This document shows, one piece after another, positions 36,238-47,640 of a stretch of DNA of 64,000 nucleotides. The notes beneath the pieces are model-generated. The model made no database searches. It was not told the DNA's origin and saw nothing but the letters and a program-made list of their open reading frames with translations. Position numbers and translations under genes: made by a program. Position 1 is the stretch's first letter. Each line of letters starts with the position of its first letter. Origin of the DNA: Cloeon dipterum (taxonomy: Eukaryota > Arthropoda > Insecta > Ephemeroptera > Baetidae); contig NC_088787.1 of the NCBI RefSeq assembly GCF_949628265.1, forward strand, positions 4,702,501-4,766,500. The letters are read 5' to 3'.

Positions 36238-36365
36238 TGTTGTCGTGACACGACTCGGCCTGATTTGCCCTAACATGCGCCTGCAGACCTAAGGCGCGGC
36301 GCGCGGCCGCCGGACGCTCAGCGGCCGCTATACCCAAGAGCCACACCGTTTTATGTATAAAATTG
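36238..36365. mobile_element. Solo arm of the 29019-type foldback element
   Basis: TGTCGTGACACGACTCGGCC, then GGCGCGGCGCGCGGCCGC and AAGAGCCACACCGTTTT, match one arm of the element at 29019-29278. No opposite arm was found nearby. Confidence 0.6.
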
Positions 36366-36644
36366 GTCTCTCTTTATTTTCCCTTAAACGACAAGCGAGC
36401 ACTGTTTAACTTAAAGGAACTGTGGCACCGCAAACTGTAATTTTCCCATCTCTGGCTGGCACGTGACACCCCAAGCAGTGTCACACCCCCGCCCCCCGAG
36501 CCTTGCCATCTCGGTCCGGTTATTTCCTGGCCTCTGCCGAGCAGCAACTCTCCTGCGCCTCTCCCTACTAGTTGCCCCTCTTTTGCCTCGCCAGTGACAG
36601 TAATAATTATTTATCTTTTATTTTCAAAGTCTCGTCCGCGTAAC

Positions 36645-37130
36645 TTAACTTCAGTAACGTAATTATGGCCAATTTCGCGATTGAAAGTCTTTTTCTCTCT
36701 GTTAGAGTCACTCTGAATAATAAACCAACAACCTAGTTTTTAAGCCCAAATTTCCGCTGTTTGTCTTTCTCTTGACCAGCAATATAATTAAAGGAATACT
36801 TAAACGATAAAGGAACCTGAATATTTCATCATTAATTAAAGGCCCACTTAAAGAGCATCCTTTTTCTGTCTTAAAGCTCATTGAATAATATTTAAAGTGA
36901 TATTACCGCGGCATGTCCTAAATTATTCTCGGCTTGTGGCCTCGCGTGGCTCCCGACGCTGAATAATTAAGATTAGCTCCGGGACTTATCAATTGTTTAC
37001 AAGTAAATCTCAGTTTGACTGATCTTGTTTGGGCCCTTCCGGCTGATGAAGGAATTAGAGCAAAATAGTAAGAATTAATTATCAATAACTGAGAGACGAT
37101 TGACCGCCGCGACGATGAGTTAGAGGGATG
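36645..37130. repeat. Long dispersed repeat R2, copy 2
   Basis: Same orientation and nearly the same length as 25979-26470, with small indels. The copy sits inside the insert whereas the other lies outside it. Confidence 0.7.
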
Positions 37131-38879
37131 GCTCGGCGGCGGCAGCGAGAAGGCTCGGCGAGGCCAAGAGGCCGCTCCAGTTCTGCGGGCTTTAAGCTAA
37201 CGGGTCGGAGGCAGGGCAGTAATCATGTATTTTGGTATATAGCTGTGTTGCAGATATTCGCAACAATTATAAATTATGTCCCTGCTAAAGCCAAAGTTGG
37301 CAGGCAACGAGCCTTGCGATCAATACCATTGCAAACGAAGAAATATGAGACACAGCACACTCGACAAAGGAAAAGCACGGCACCAAAATTGAATCACGCT
37401 AAATCGACACAAAATATATGCATCGCACTCAGTGTTTGAAAGTCAATGTATTTTCTTCCTAAACTCTGTTTGTTCACTCGATGCATTTTAAGACCTATCC
37501 AAATTTTGAATCAGAAAATATTCTATTCAATAAAACAATTATTTAAAATTGTTGTTTTTATAATAAGTTTTAAGTAACCTATTTTTTATTAAACGATCAT
37601 TTAAATATTATTTTAGAATTGTTTTCTGTGGCTTTTAATTGATATAAAAACCAGTGTTACCTAAGTTTAATATGACGATGTAGACATGAATAGTATTAAA
37701 CATGTTATTTAGCTGAGGTTTTATTCATAAATATGACATTGAAAATATAAAATTATATTGAAACTCACGCGGCAATTGTCTAGTGGAACTAGAAGATGGC
37801 AAAAATATCGACGGAGTACAAAAACTGAAGAAGAAATAATATAAATCAAGTCGAAGCGAGGAGGACTAATTATACGGCTACCCAAGTCGTCTTCCAGTCG
37901 ATAATTAAATTTTTAGGAAAGCGCATACTACTGAGCAACTTTATTTACAATTCTCAAACAAACGATCCTTAGAAGAAAATTAAAAAAATGTTTACGCTAG
38001 ACTGACAAAAGTGATTGTAAATATTAGAATAAACTCTGAACAGTAAACAAAATTTTGAAACGCCGAATTCACATTCACCTTTGATCTCCTTATTTGAGTG
38101 AAGCCGACAATTAAAGGTGGTCCAGTACCTCATCCTTTTGGTTTTCAGAGGAGTTTGCCTCTGAAAATCTTTAAATTATTAAAATGAAAAACAATTTTTT
38201 CTGAGAAGATTCTTGAATAAATTAACTTAATTTTGGGTATTTTTATTTTTCGCAGAAAAAAATTAAACATACTTTAACGGCCAGACGATTTTTTTTTTAA
38301 AGAATAAAAGGGGTATAGGCAGACGACGCCGGCTGTCTCTTTGACTACAAAGAGCTGTTTACTCTGGCCTCCCAGGAGCCACATTACTGTGAGATATATC
38401 TTTCATTTACAACAACAACCCCTAACACTTGAAATTTCTCTGACAACAGCAGGCACAAGAACTGCGTGTACAACGCACTAGCAATAAGCGAACACACAGC
38501 ATAAAATATCATGATTCGTATATTTATTCAATGGTGCCGCAAAATGATGCTGTGGCCCTCGACAGCTCAATATCTCATATTTCATCCCTCGGGAGACTCA
38601 CAATACAAACGAATGTATTGTGACAAACATACATGCACAACAATAATACCAGACGAAAATTTAAACTTGTGTGGGACAGACACATTCCTTTTAAAGCAAA
38701 ACACACACAAAAGAAACTTTGGTACGTACGTTTCGTAATATATGGGACTGCGGCTGGAATTTGCTTTTGGTATATGCGGCCTACTGCACTGCACTGCACA
38801 CGGCCTTGGCTGGCTGCGCATTTGGAGCCAAAATATTTGGCGCGCATAATTTGCCGCTCGCGATCCTGCCCTGTTTTCA
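37131..38879. other. Gap with no gene recognised
   Basis: AT-rich, with scattered ORFs of about 100 codons lacking homology. A segment at about 38205-38290 resembles 51943-52024 (TGAATAAATTAACTTAATTT, then ACGGCCAG), a further short duplication. Confidence 0.4.
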
Positions 38880-40620
38880 CGCAACAGCTTTTGCACGATC
38901 TCTCGCCCGGATAGATGGCACGAAAATCGCTCCGCCGGTCCGGTTGTCGGTCGACAAACACCTAGGCGCTCTGTTCGAGGGTTTCAGGTCGGGGGACCCT
39001 GAGAAAGGTCCGCCGGCTGCGGCAGGTTGAAGCGCTCGGCGGGCACTTTCGAATGAGGGCTCGCGGTCGACGCTGTGGCGAATACTCGAATTTTGGCAAA
39101 AATAAAACTGTTTCGCTCGGTGCGTGTGCACTGCCTTGCACGCGATTTGCACACCTAAAACCGAAAATCGCCTATAAATCGAATTTTGGAAGTGCTACGA
39201 CGGTCAAAATTTGGATTCACACCCCCGCGCACTCAGCCGTGGGTGTGCGATGGTCAAATTCGAGATTCAGCGCCCGGCGGCTCCGCGGCGCCGACGCGCG
39301 TTTTTTTCAGCCTGTTTTTTTCCATTCTGGGCAAATCGCGGATTTTCGATGCGCCGCCGTGATTCGCCTATGGCACGGATTTCCGCCAAATTCGGTTTGC
39401 AGGGCCTGTTGGCCGGGCGGAAGAGCGTGGCACAGCAATCGCGGCCCAAAAGAATTTTTTTCGGCCCGAAATCCGAATTCCAATTTCCCATGTTAAGCTT
39501 ATGGGAGGCGAAAAACCCTTCCGCGCCGCGCGCCAAAGTTTATACCTCCCAGGGTTTTCATCCGATCAGGTCGAATTTGGTCTTAAAATGCTCACCGATA
39601 AATTCCGCGTCGACTCTAGAGGCCCTTTTTTTGAATTTTTGCCCAGGTCAGAAGTTATACCTGCCGAAAGGTGCGGACCGGAAAATGGGCAAAATTTGCC
39701 TGTTTAACAACTTTTTCGGTATGGGGCGGAAAAATCTTTTCCGGACACCGTTGGCCTCCTCCAGTTGTCGCCTGCACGAATCTCGAGTTTGGGGGCGCTG
39801 GGGCCCATAGGGGTCCCGCGGGGGGCCCCGAGTACCGAAAAATGGCGTTTTTCAACTTTGAAGGGTCACCGGTGACCCTGAGGAGGTCACCCGGATTTCA
39901 TACTCGGTGTGCCTTAGTTTTTTTGGCAAACCTAAAGATTGGCTATCTTGGAATTTCGATCCCAGACAAAGTGGGCACCCGTGTTAATCTTATGGGAGTT
40001 TCGACTTTTGCCTGTTTTTTACCCTTTCGGGGCTTCCACCTTCCGCGCGGTTCAAGCAGGATGGCGGTACTACCCGTCAAAATGAAGCTAATTGCAGCCT
40101 CTTTCGAATGAGAGGTCGCGGTGGGCCGTCGGACGTATTGGGACTTTGCGGGGGCTCCTCAAAAAAAATAATTTTTGTCCAAACCACGTTTTTCGGCCTT
40201 TGGAATTTTATATCTCGGCTCCTATGGGACCTGTGGGCCAAAACCGGTGTTCATTAAATCCGCGGTTAAATTCTGCAGCCGATGGCGCCGGTTTCAAACC
40301 CCGAGCTCCCCCGCTGCCCCCGTGAGAGCGTCGAAAAGGCCCTTTTTGGTTTTATTTTTTTTTAAATTCGGCTATGGAAGGAATCCGGGCTTGCACACCT
40401 GAAAACGCGTTCGTGGGCGACCCTGCGTCGGCCATCCGGGTGTCGCCCCGATCCGCCCCGAAACAACCAGAATACATACGCGTGTGTGTGTCTTCGCTCG
40501 AGCAGGGAACAAACTTAGCTCGCTCTCTCGCCTGCCCCGAAGCCACCTCCCGGCGGGAGACGGCTGCAGCCGACAATTCGTGTGGCGTAGAATTGAAAAT
40601 ACCATTGTAACGAGTATTTG
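38880..40620. other. GC-rich island of unknown nature
   Basis: About 1.7 kb far richer in GC than its surroundings, with blocks such as GGGGTCCCGCGGGGGGCCCC. ORFs up to about 200 codons overlap in several frames on both strands, which GC-rich sequence produces by chance. A similar texture appears at 58745-59640, where TCGGCTCCT and GGCCCC-type blocks recur. It may be an element body or a CpG-rich regulatory region. Confidence 0.45.
39863..39878. repeat. Perfect 16-base palindrome
   Basis: GGGTCACCGGTGACCC, followed by a related GGTCACCC at 39886. It is a self-complementary dyad within the GC-rich island. Confidence 0.85.
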
Positions 40621-41784
40621 GATACTCGTTTAGTTGATTTGTTTCTGCCATCTGTTAGGGCGTTTGAGAAAGAATTGTATTTGTGAATTTGTGTTATTTT
40701 GTAAGCCAGCAGGGGCTTTATGCTCAGCTCGGCATAAGGAGAGTGTAGCTGGCCGAGTGCAGCACGACTCGTCCGCCTAGGGTGGCTTGGCCGCGATGGG
40801 CCAAGACCACGAGAACGGTTTCGCATTGAGTTGCGGATACAAACCATTTCAAGTTGATTGTACAATCTACCCAAATTTTTGTAAGTAATATTGTACTTCA
40901 AAAATAGTCTCTGTTGTGATTTTGTTTATTGGAATGTATTTTGATGTTGGCATAAATGATTTGTTAAAAAGGATACCTGGCCAACTGGCTGTAGTGCGCC
41001 CATGTGACGACTACAAATCTGATATAGGATAATGCGGTGATGACGGCGGAAGATCTGAGTTTAGAGGACCTTGTACCAACGGATTTGAAACGTTAAAGTG
41101 CAAGACTCTGAGTGAAGTCCAACGTTCATGTCAAACGCCCTTTCTGTGTATTGATAAGTATGAATGTGCAATATTGTATTGACTAACCCCTGAAATTATC
41201 ATTTGGCCGAAACGTCTTTATAATTAAATCGACGTCTTTAAAAGAATTTTATAAAAATTCCGATGTTTGATTGCTACGTCTTTCCACAATTTGTGTGATA
41301 ATGTTGAGAATTTCCAAATACTTAAGCCACCCTAAAGAATCTTGTTCTCCTGTACTGGCATCCCACCTTCTACAGTGATACCATCAATATTAATTCTTAA
41401 TCGATTTTATTGGATTTCAGTTCTCCCGAGAGAAAATGAAAACGCGGATGTGGAACTGCGATAGCCACCACCAAAATAAAATATATGCTGGTTATCCACG
41501 GCTTGAAGAGCATAACAAAACTTGAAAACGAAATACATCGATTCTAACAGATAGCATCCTTTTGATCATTTTCAATAGGAAAAAAAGGACACCTGCTTGC
41601 GTGGTTTTTGGAACACACGTCACTGCGGGTGCGGGCTCAAATTTAGAATTTCGTGGTTGGGTGCAGGTGAAAAAATCCACCCGTGCAGAGATGGCTCTGG
41701 GAGCCTAGATAATCGCGGCAAATCAACGTTGCATTCTGTTATGTTATAAAATATGAGAATTTCCCCAGCAAACGGCCAATTTTG
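40621..41784. other. Gap with no gene recognised
   Basis: Right part of the insert. No exon, RNA gene or long repeat could be supported. Confidence 0.4.
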
Positions 41785-41865
41785 GGGGATTTTAGACGGT
41801 TTTAGACTGTTTCAGGCGGGTTTAGACGGTTTTTGGCAATTTAGACGGTTTTAGACGATTTTAAG
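41785..41865. repeat. Degenerate TTTTAGACGG minisatellite
   Basis: Variants of TTTTAGACGG follow each other about six times, about 100 bases inside the right edge of the insert. Sub-terminal repeats are common near transposon ends. Confidence 0.7.
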
Positions 41866-41968
41866 TGGGTGTCAATCGCCATCATTTTTCATGATTCGTG
41901 AAGATTTCATGTTTTTGGAAAGAAATAGAGCACAGAAAAAAATAGTCGATCGTCTAAGTTTCCCAACC

Positions 41969-43315
41969 CTACAAATGTTGCTTATTGACATGATAAGCCA
42001 GAAGTTGCTTCGAGGCAAACATTTTGTCACATTTGTCACACTTGACCGTTTTAGGCAAATGAAAACGAGAAATGTGGTTCTTCAAATTGCTGTATTTTGA
42101 GGTTTTAAACTCGCAATACTGACACTTGAAGACTTTTTCCTCGTCTTCTTTCTTGTGAGCTGAATCAAAGTGAATCTTCATGTCGAATTCAGTTTTGAAG
42201 TATGAAAGGCAACCATGAAAAGCGCATCGGACAAGAAACTCAGAATGAATCCGATGAATGTGCGTTCTAATGTGTGAGGACCACCGAAACTCTTTGTCGC
42301 AAATATTGCACTTGATCAATTTCTTTGCTTTTGATTTTTCATGCACTTCATTGGTGTGTTTGTCCTTATCCTCGACAGAGTGGAAAAATGTGACACATTT
42401 GCGATAGTCACACCTGATGGCATTCTCGTGCATATTTCTCACGTGTTTACTAATTTTTGCGACCACTTTTCCACAGTAGAAGCATTTCTTCCCTTCATTT
42501 CGATCGTTCGCATTTGCCTGGTGCTCTGCATTTTCTTCCTTCTCGCTTTTCGGCAACTTAATCTTCTCCAGCTGCACCCAGCACTGCTCTGCTTTACCTT
42601 CTGTAACAGTTAATTGATACCAAAATTCGGAATAAAAGAGAATTGATTGAACAACATGCTAAAATGTATTTATAAAATTGTAACAAAAATATTGATGAAG
42701 TACTTGAATAGTGGAATGTTTCGTCAACCACGGTAAAACCGTAATTTTTTATCACTATATCGTGAAATTATGAGTTTTTCCAAAATATGTTCGCTTAATT
42801 TATTTCCATGTTCATCATAAATAAATTTTGATTTGTACTTCCGCATACTTCTATAAATTCTGCTATTACTTAATCCGTAACAATCACCTTCTCACTAATT
42901 CCGAATTATATCTCTCTTTAGGCGACATTTTAATTTTATAGTTACGTTCTAAAATAAATTTAAATCTATTAATTTACCTAGATATTTCCTCCTCAGCTCC
43001 TTCTCCACGTCGTCTAAATAGACCAGATGCGGCTGCCACCAATCCAAAGCTTCGAAATCGCTGACATATTTAGAATGAAACCTAAAAAAATCGTCATTAA
43101 AAAAGTCAAAAATAGAATGCCAATGCAGCTCACTCAGCGTGCCAGATGCAGAAATAACAAATCAGATCTCCATCCTCGATTTCCTCAGCAAATTCATGGC
43201 CACAAACATTTAGGAGCCAAGTCTGCAGCTTCTTCTTGTTCAATTGGACAGCCTGGACAGCGCCGTCCGCCGTCGGACGCTCGCAAACGCGGCAGAGTAA
43301 CTTCACCAACGGCAT
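41969..43315 (-). pseudogene. 5' half of a split ZAD-C2H2 zinc-finger gene
   Basis: Exons 43315-43134 (182 bases) and 43081-42978 (104) are as in intact copies and encode the ZAD (LCRVC, CYFC). Exon 3 runs from 42600 to the insertion edge and ends HVNKQHL, then TAG at 41969. It has fingers 1-6 only. The product would be about 305 residues: ZAD, acidic linker and six C2H2 fingers, so a truncated protein is still encodable. The missing fingers 7-13 are at 27543-28313. Confidence 0.82.
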
Positions 43316-44079
43316 CACAACTCGAAATGGCGCGAAAAAGACCTGAACAGCTGCAGTTCGTCAGGCTCGTCAGGTGGATTACAGGGTAAATGAAATGGAG
43401 GAGGAATCGTTTTACGAAACTTCGGTATATGTACTGATTTTGAAGAGAACAATTAAATAAGAAAACAAATAATTATAAAAAAATTCTATTTTATATTTTC
43501 GTCTTAAATTTACATTTTTTTAAACATAAAATTCAATTTAAGTATTCAAGTTAATTCAGCTCCAGATCAACATTCTATAAAAATCAAGCGGTATAGGTGT
43601 AGAAGCAATAATTGTGCTTAATACTCTTCTCTCCCTTTGAATCTAAATGGCGCGTTCTGAATTCTGAAACTGAAAAGAGGTTTATTTTACTCACTGCCAA
43701 TTTCCTAAATATTTGCTTCCATTTTTTACTGTTCAAAATAAGCTTAGTACTTTATTAAAAAATAAAATTGGTTCAGTTTTTGCTGAACCAAATTTTATTT
43801 TTACATTTGATGGTGTTTAATAAAATAGAAATTCTTTTTCCTTTAATTCCCTCCGAGAGTTAGAATTGGAGCACTTGAAAATTGGTTGTTTGCAACTTGT
43901 GTTGACTGAGAATTTCACGTTTTGCATATTTGTATCACATTTGTATTTCACCGTGTCTTATTTGCGGTTAAAATTAGAAACTAACAAATTAATAGCGTGT
44001 CATCTTTAATAATTCAGTTTTACCAAATTTTTAAAATGATTACAGGGAATAATTGTATCAGCGAGCTGGTATAGCATTC

Positions 44080-44140
44080 TTGTTTCGGTGGCAGCTCACA
44101 AACAAAATTAAAAAAATTGTTTTGCATTCCACATGAGCAT
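44080..44140 (-). pseudogene. C-type-lectin-like relic d (fragment)
   Basis: A short stretch equal to the 3' end of the lectin relics (plus strand GGCAGCTCACAAACAAAATT, then TTTTGCATTCCAC). It covers only the last 15-20 codons. Confidence 0.5.
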
Positions 44141-44749
44141 AAGTCCGTAATTAAAAACCAATGAATTTCCCCTCCTGATTTGAATAGATTTAAAAAAATT
44201 GAAGCATGAAAAAATAATTAAAAATGAATGAAAAATGCAATGTACATCTATGCGTTCATCTCTCCGCTCAAAGTGTTGCCATGCACGGTAATTTTCAATG
44301 TTCAATCATTGCAATCATTGTTGGCGCTGGCGGCGGTCTCCTAGTCTCCTTCCCCTGCACCTGCTCATTCATTTCTGACGTCACTCTTCTTTCGACTTGC
44401 ATATATACTGCTCTTTCTGCAGGCAGCAAACTAAACCGACAGTGGAGTCTATCATTTTAGATTATTTTGTGTTCATTTTTTTGGTCAAGTGAAATTAAAC
44501 TTTGATTTCAAACAATTTATTAGACAATAAAGCAATACAGAGTTCAAATCCATCGATTTAGAAATTGCTTGATATTACATCAATTATTGCTACAAAAATA
44601 CAATTTACAATACCTTATTTATCATATCAAAAAATTAAAACCAAACGAAAGGACATTATTTATAAATTTCATTCCTGCAAGACAAACTCTTATTTAGTAT
44701 TTCGATAATTTCAAAAGTTCAACAATTGGATGAAAAAAGGGCACAGCTA

Positions 44750-46702
44750 TTAAGGATTGTCTAAGCCATGAATTTCCAGCAAATGTCTTTTCACACTATG
44801 GCCATGCATTGATTTTCCACACACCTTACAATTTTCCAAAATTTTGATTTTCAAATGTGTTATTCTTTTATGTTTAGCCAAGAAAGAAGAGGAAACGAAT
44901 TTCTTTTCACACTGATCACATTCAAATTTGCGTTCAATCAAAAAGTGCGTCATGGCCAAGTGGTTTTTCAAGTTTACAAAATTAGTGAAGCTTTTTTGAC
45001 AATGTGCGCAGTGCTTCGAATTCAGTTTCTTGTGAATGTGATTCAAGTGAACTCTCAGTTGTTTTTCACTTTTATAGTACCTTTTGCACGGCTCGCACTT
45101 GAATCCAACTTTTTTGTACTGCAAACCACGCCACGAATCGTTTCTGTGTTTCATTTTCAAGTGGTATTTCAGGGAAGAATGCTTCTTATAAGTCTTTGGG
45201 CATTTTTGACATTGAAAAAGAGATTTTCTGCATGTTTTCAAATGCTGTCGGTACATACCTGAGCATTCAAATTCATTCTTGCAACGCTGGCACGTAGTCT
45301 TTTTCGAATGATATTTCCTATATTTAACAGCGACGTTTGAATTGCAAATTTTGCACATCCAAAAAAAATGTTTCTCATTGACATGCCTGGCAAGAAGTTG
45401 CTTCGAGGCAAACATTTTGTCACATTTGTCACACTTGAACGTTTTAGGCAAATGAAAAAGAGAAATGTGACGCGTCAAATGGCTATTCTTTGAGGATTTA
45501 AACTCGCAATACTGACACTTAAAGACTTTTGCCTCGTCTTCTTTCTTGTGAGCTGAATCAAAGTGAATCTTCATGTCTGATTCGGTTTTGAAGTATGAAA
45601 GGCAGCCACGAGAATCACATCGTACCGGAAATTCAGAATGAACCCGACGAATATGCTTTCTGAAGTTAAAGGATTTCTGAAATTCTCTTTCGCAAAAACT
45701 GCACTTGATCATTTTCTTTGCCTTGGACTTTTCATGCACTTGCATGGTGTGGCTTTGCTTTTCTTCAACAGTGTGGAAATATGTGGCACAACTCTTATAG
45801 TCACACCTGATGGCATTCTCGTGCATATTTCTCACGTGACTTCTAATGTATGCGACCACTTGTCCGCAGTAGAAACATTTCCTCCCGCTCTTTTCACCGT
45901 CAGACGTTTCCTCGTTCTCTGCATTTTCTACCTTCTCGCTTTTCGGCAACTTAATCTTCTCCAGCTGCACCCAGCACTGCTCTGCTTTACCTTCTGTAAC
46001 AATTAATTGGTAACAAATTTCGGAATAAAAGATAATTGATTGAACAACATACTAAAATGTATTTATAAAATTGTAACAAAAATATTGATAAATTATTTGA
46101 ATAGTGGAATGTTTCGTCAACCACGGTAAAACCGTAAATTTTTACCACTTTGTCATGAAATTATAAATTATTCCAAATACATTCGCTTTTCATATTTCAA
46201 TTCTTTTCAATAATAAAATATGATCTGCGCTCCAGTAGATTCTGATATTTCTTAATCCGTATTAATCACCTTCTCGCCCATTCCAATTTCTATATCTCTC
46301 TTTAGTCGACATTTTTGTATAATTACCTCCCACATAGAACTAAAATAAATTTATAGCTCGCATTTACCTAGATGATTCCACCTCAGCTCCTTCGCCACGT
46401 CGTCTAAATAGACCAGATGCGGCTGCCACCATGCCAAAGCTTCAAACTCGCTGACATATTTAGAATGAAACCTACAAAAATCGTCATTAAAATCATCGAA
46501 ATGGAATCCATGAAGCTTACTCGGCGTGCCAGATGCAGAAATTGCAAATCAGATCGTCACCCTGGATTTCCTCTGCCAATTCGTAGCCGCAGACGTTCAA
46601 GAACCAAGTTTGCAGCTTCTCCTTGTCCAATTGGACAGCCTGGACAGCGCCGTCCGCCGTCGGACGCTCGCAAATGCGGCAGAGCGGCTTCACCAACGGC
46701 AT
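44750..46702 (-). CDS. ZAD-C2H2 zinc-finger protein, copy 6, 509 residues
   Basis: Exons 46702-46521, 46471-46368 and 45993-44750 again measure 182, 104 and 1244 bases. The ZAD has LCRIC and CNFC pairs. The acidic linker contains NAENEETSDGEKSGRK. Finger units run from CFYCGQVVAYIRSH to CKVCGKSMHGHS with HLLEIH: 11 of C2H2 type and two ending in Cys. Residues at the DNA-contacting helix positions differ from copies 1 and 3 in several fingers (for example finger 3, FQKSFNFRKH), so target preference may have diverged. No stop or frameshift is present. The DNA-binding function is inferred from the family. Confidence 0.88.
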
Positions 46703-47009
46703 CACAACTCGAAATGGCGCGAATAAGACCTGAACAGCTGCAGTTAGTCAGGTTCGTCAGGTGATTTACAGGGTAAACGAAAAGGAGAAGCATTCGATTG
46801 ACGAAACCTTGGTAAATATACCGATTTTAAAGGGAAAGAATCAAATATTAATAAACAACATTTAATTTAAGCTATATTTTCGTAAAAAATTTGCAATTTG
46901 AATCAAAAATTAAGTTAAAGTGTTCAATTTAATTCAGCTCGTGATCAATCTTCTATAAAAGTACACAGTTGTAGTTGTACAATCACTCTTCTCTCTCTTT
47001 GAAACCTGA

Positions 47010-47021
47010 TGGCGCGTTGGG
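47010..47021. promoter_or_regulatory. Conserved TGGCGCGTTGGG motif upstream of zinc-finger copy 6
   Basis: 308 bases 5' of the start codon, in the same context as at 11997 and 20915. A TATAAAA string at about 46963 is shared with the other copies, but its plus-strand orientation does not fit this minus-strand gene. Confidence 0.45.
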
Positions 47022-47439
47022 AAACTGATAACCACAAAAGCAATGTCAATTTATATTTATTTCGCTCTCACATTCCTAAAATTTTTACTGTGCGCAAATA
47101 GGCTGGATAAAATATTAATAAAAAGACAATTGGTTCCCTATGCAGGCTCATATATTAAGTTTTCGTTGAATAAAAGTTTGTTTTTATTTTTGAATAAATT
47201 GTTGATGCATTTGATAAAATAAATGATCTTTTTTCTTTTAATTCTCTCTTTTAACATTGGGAGTATGCATAACATGCGGTGACTGCGAGTTTCGCGTTTT
47301 GCATAACTGTCTCGTATTTGTATTTTCCACGTCTCTTTTGCAGTTAATATTAAAAACTCACAATTTAAAAGTTTCATATTTATATACATACGTATTTAGT
47401 CTTACCAAACATTTGAAAGAGCGGCGTATCAGGGAGTTA

Positions 47440-47640
47440 GAAGCATTCTTGGTGCGGAAGCAGCTCACAAACAAAATTATATAAACATGAATTTTGCATT
47501 GTCGTTGGAAGGTATATCGTCAGGGTCACAAAAGACTGTCCTTGGAATAAATTCGGTGTCTTCGTGGCACTGCAAGTCCGATGTCCGACCACCAAAATGG
47601 ATTTCTAAATTGGTCAAGAATATTGTCATGAGAGATCAGA
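47440..47640 (-). pseudogene. C-type-lectin-like relic e
   Basis: The minus strand retains nucleotide similarity to relic c (CCAATTTAGA, GGACAGTCTTTTGTG, TTTGTGAGCTGC), with deletions and frameshifts. It lies upstream of zinc-finger copy 6, as relic c does for copy 3. Confidence 0.6.

Larger units (their letters stand above)
28314..41968. mobile_element. About 13.65-kb insertion inside a zinc-finger gene, flanked by 9-base direct repeats
   Basis: Intact copies read ...AAACATTTGTTTTGG on the minus strand across this point. Here both halves carry AACATTTGT: CAACATTTGT then AGGGTTGG at the right edge, and TTAAACATTTGTTTTGG at the left edge. Such a duplication is what transposition leaves behind. 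I could not find terminal inverted repeats or long terminal repeats: the ends read TAATTATTTAAAC and ...GTTTCCCAACCCT. No transposase or polymerase ORF was recognised. Contents: BEN-like exon, foldback element, a Ser/Pro/Thr-rich gene, repeats and GC-rich sequence. It could be a large non-autonomous element, nested insertions, or a captured chromosomal segment. Confidence 0.6.

Noticed and set aside
37128..37439. 103-codon ORF directly after repeat R2
   Set aside because: Arg-rich composition without a domain; the corresponding region after R2 copy 1 does not keep the frame.
38575..39030. Cluster of ORFs of about 100 codons on both strands
   Set aside because: Mutually overlapping, without conserved motifs or relatives in the window.
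39211..39810. 199-codon plus-strand ORF in the GC-rich island
   Set aside because: Overlapping ORFs of similar size exist in other frames and on the other strand, and there is no domain, splice or homology support. Expected by chance in GC-rich DNA.
28314..41968. Insert as a Polinton, LTR retrotransposon or Helitron
   Set aside because: No polymerase B, integrase, reverse transcriptase or Rep/helicase motif was seen, no long terminal repeats, and the 9-base duplication does not fit Polinton (6) or Helitron (none).
46963..46970. TATAAAA as TATA box for the zinc-finger gene
   Set aside because: Orientation is plus while the gene is on the minus strand; conserved but not a normal core promoter for it.
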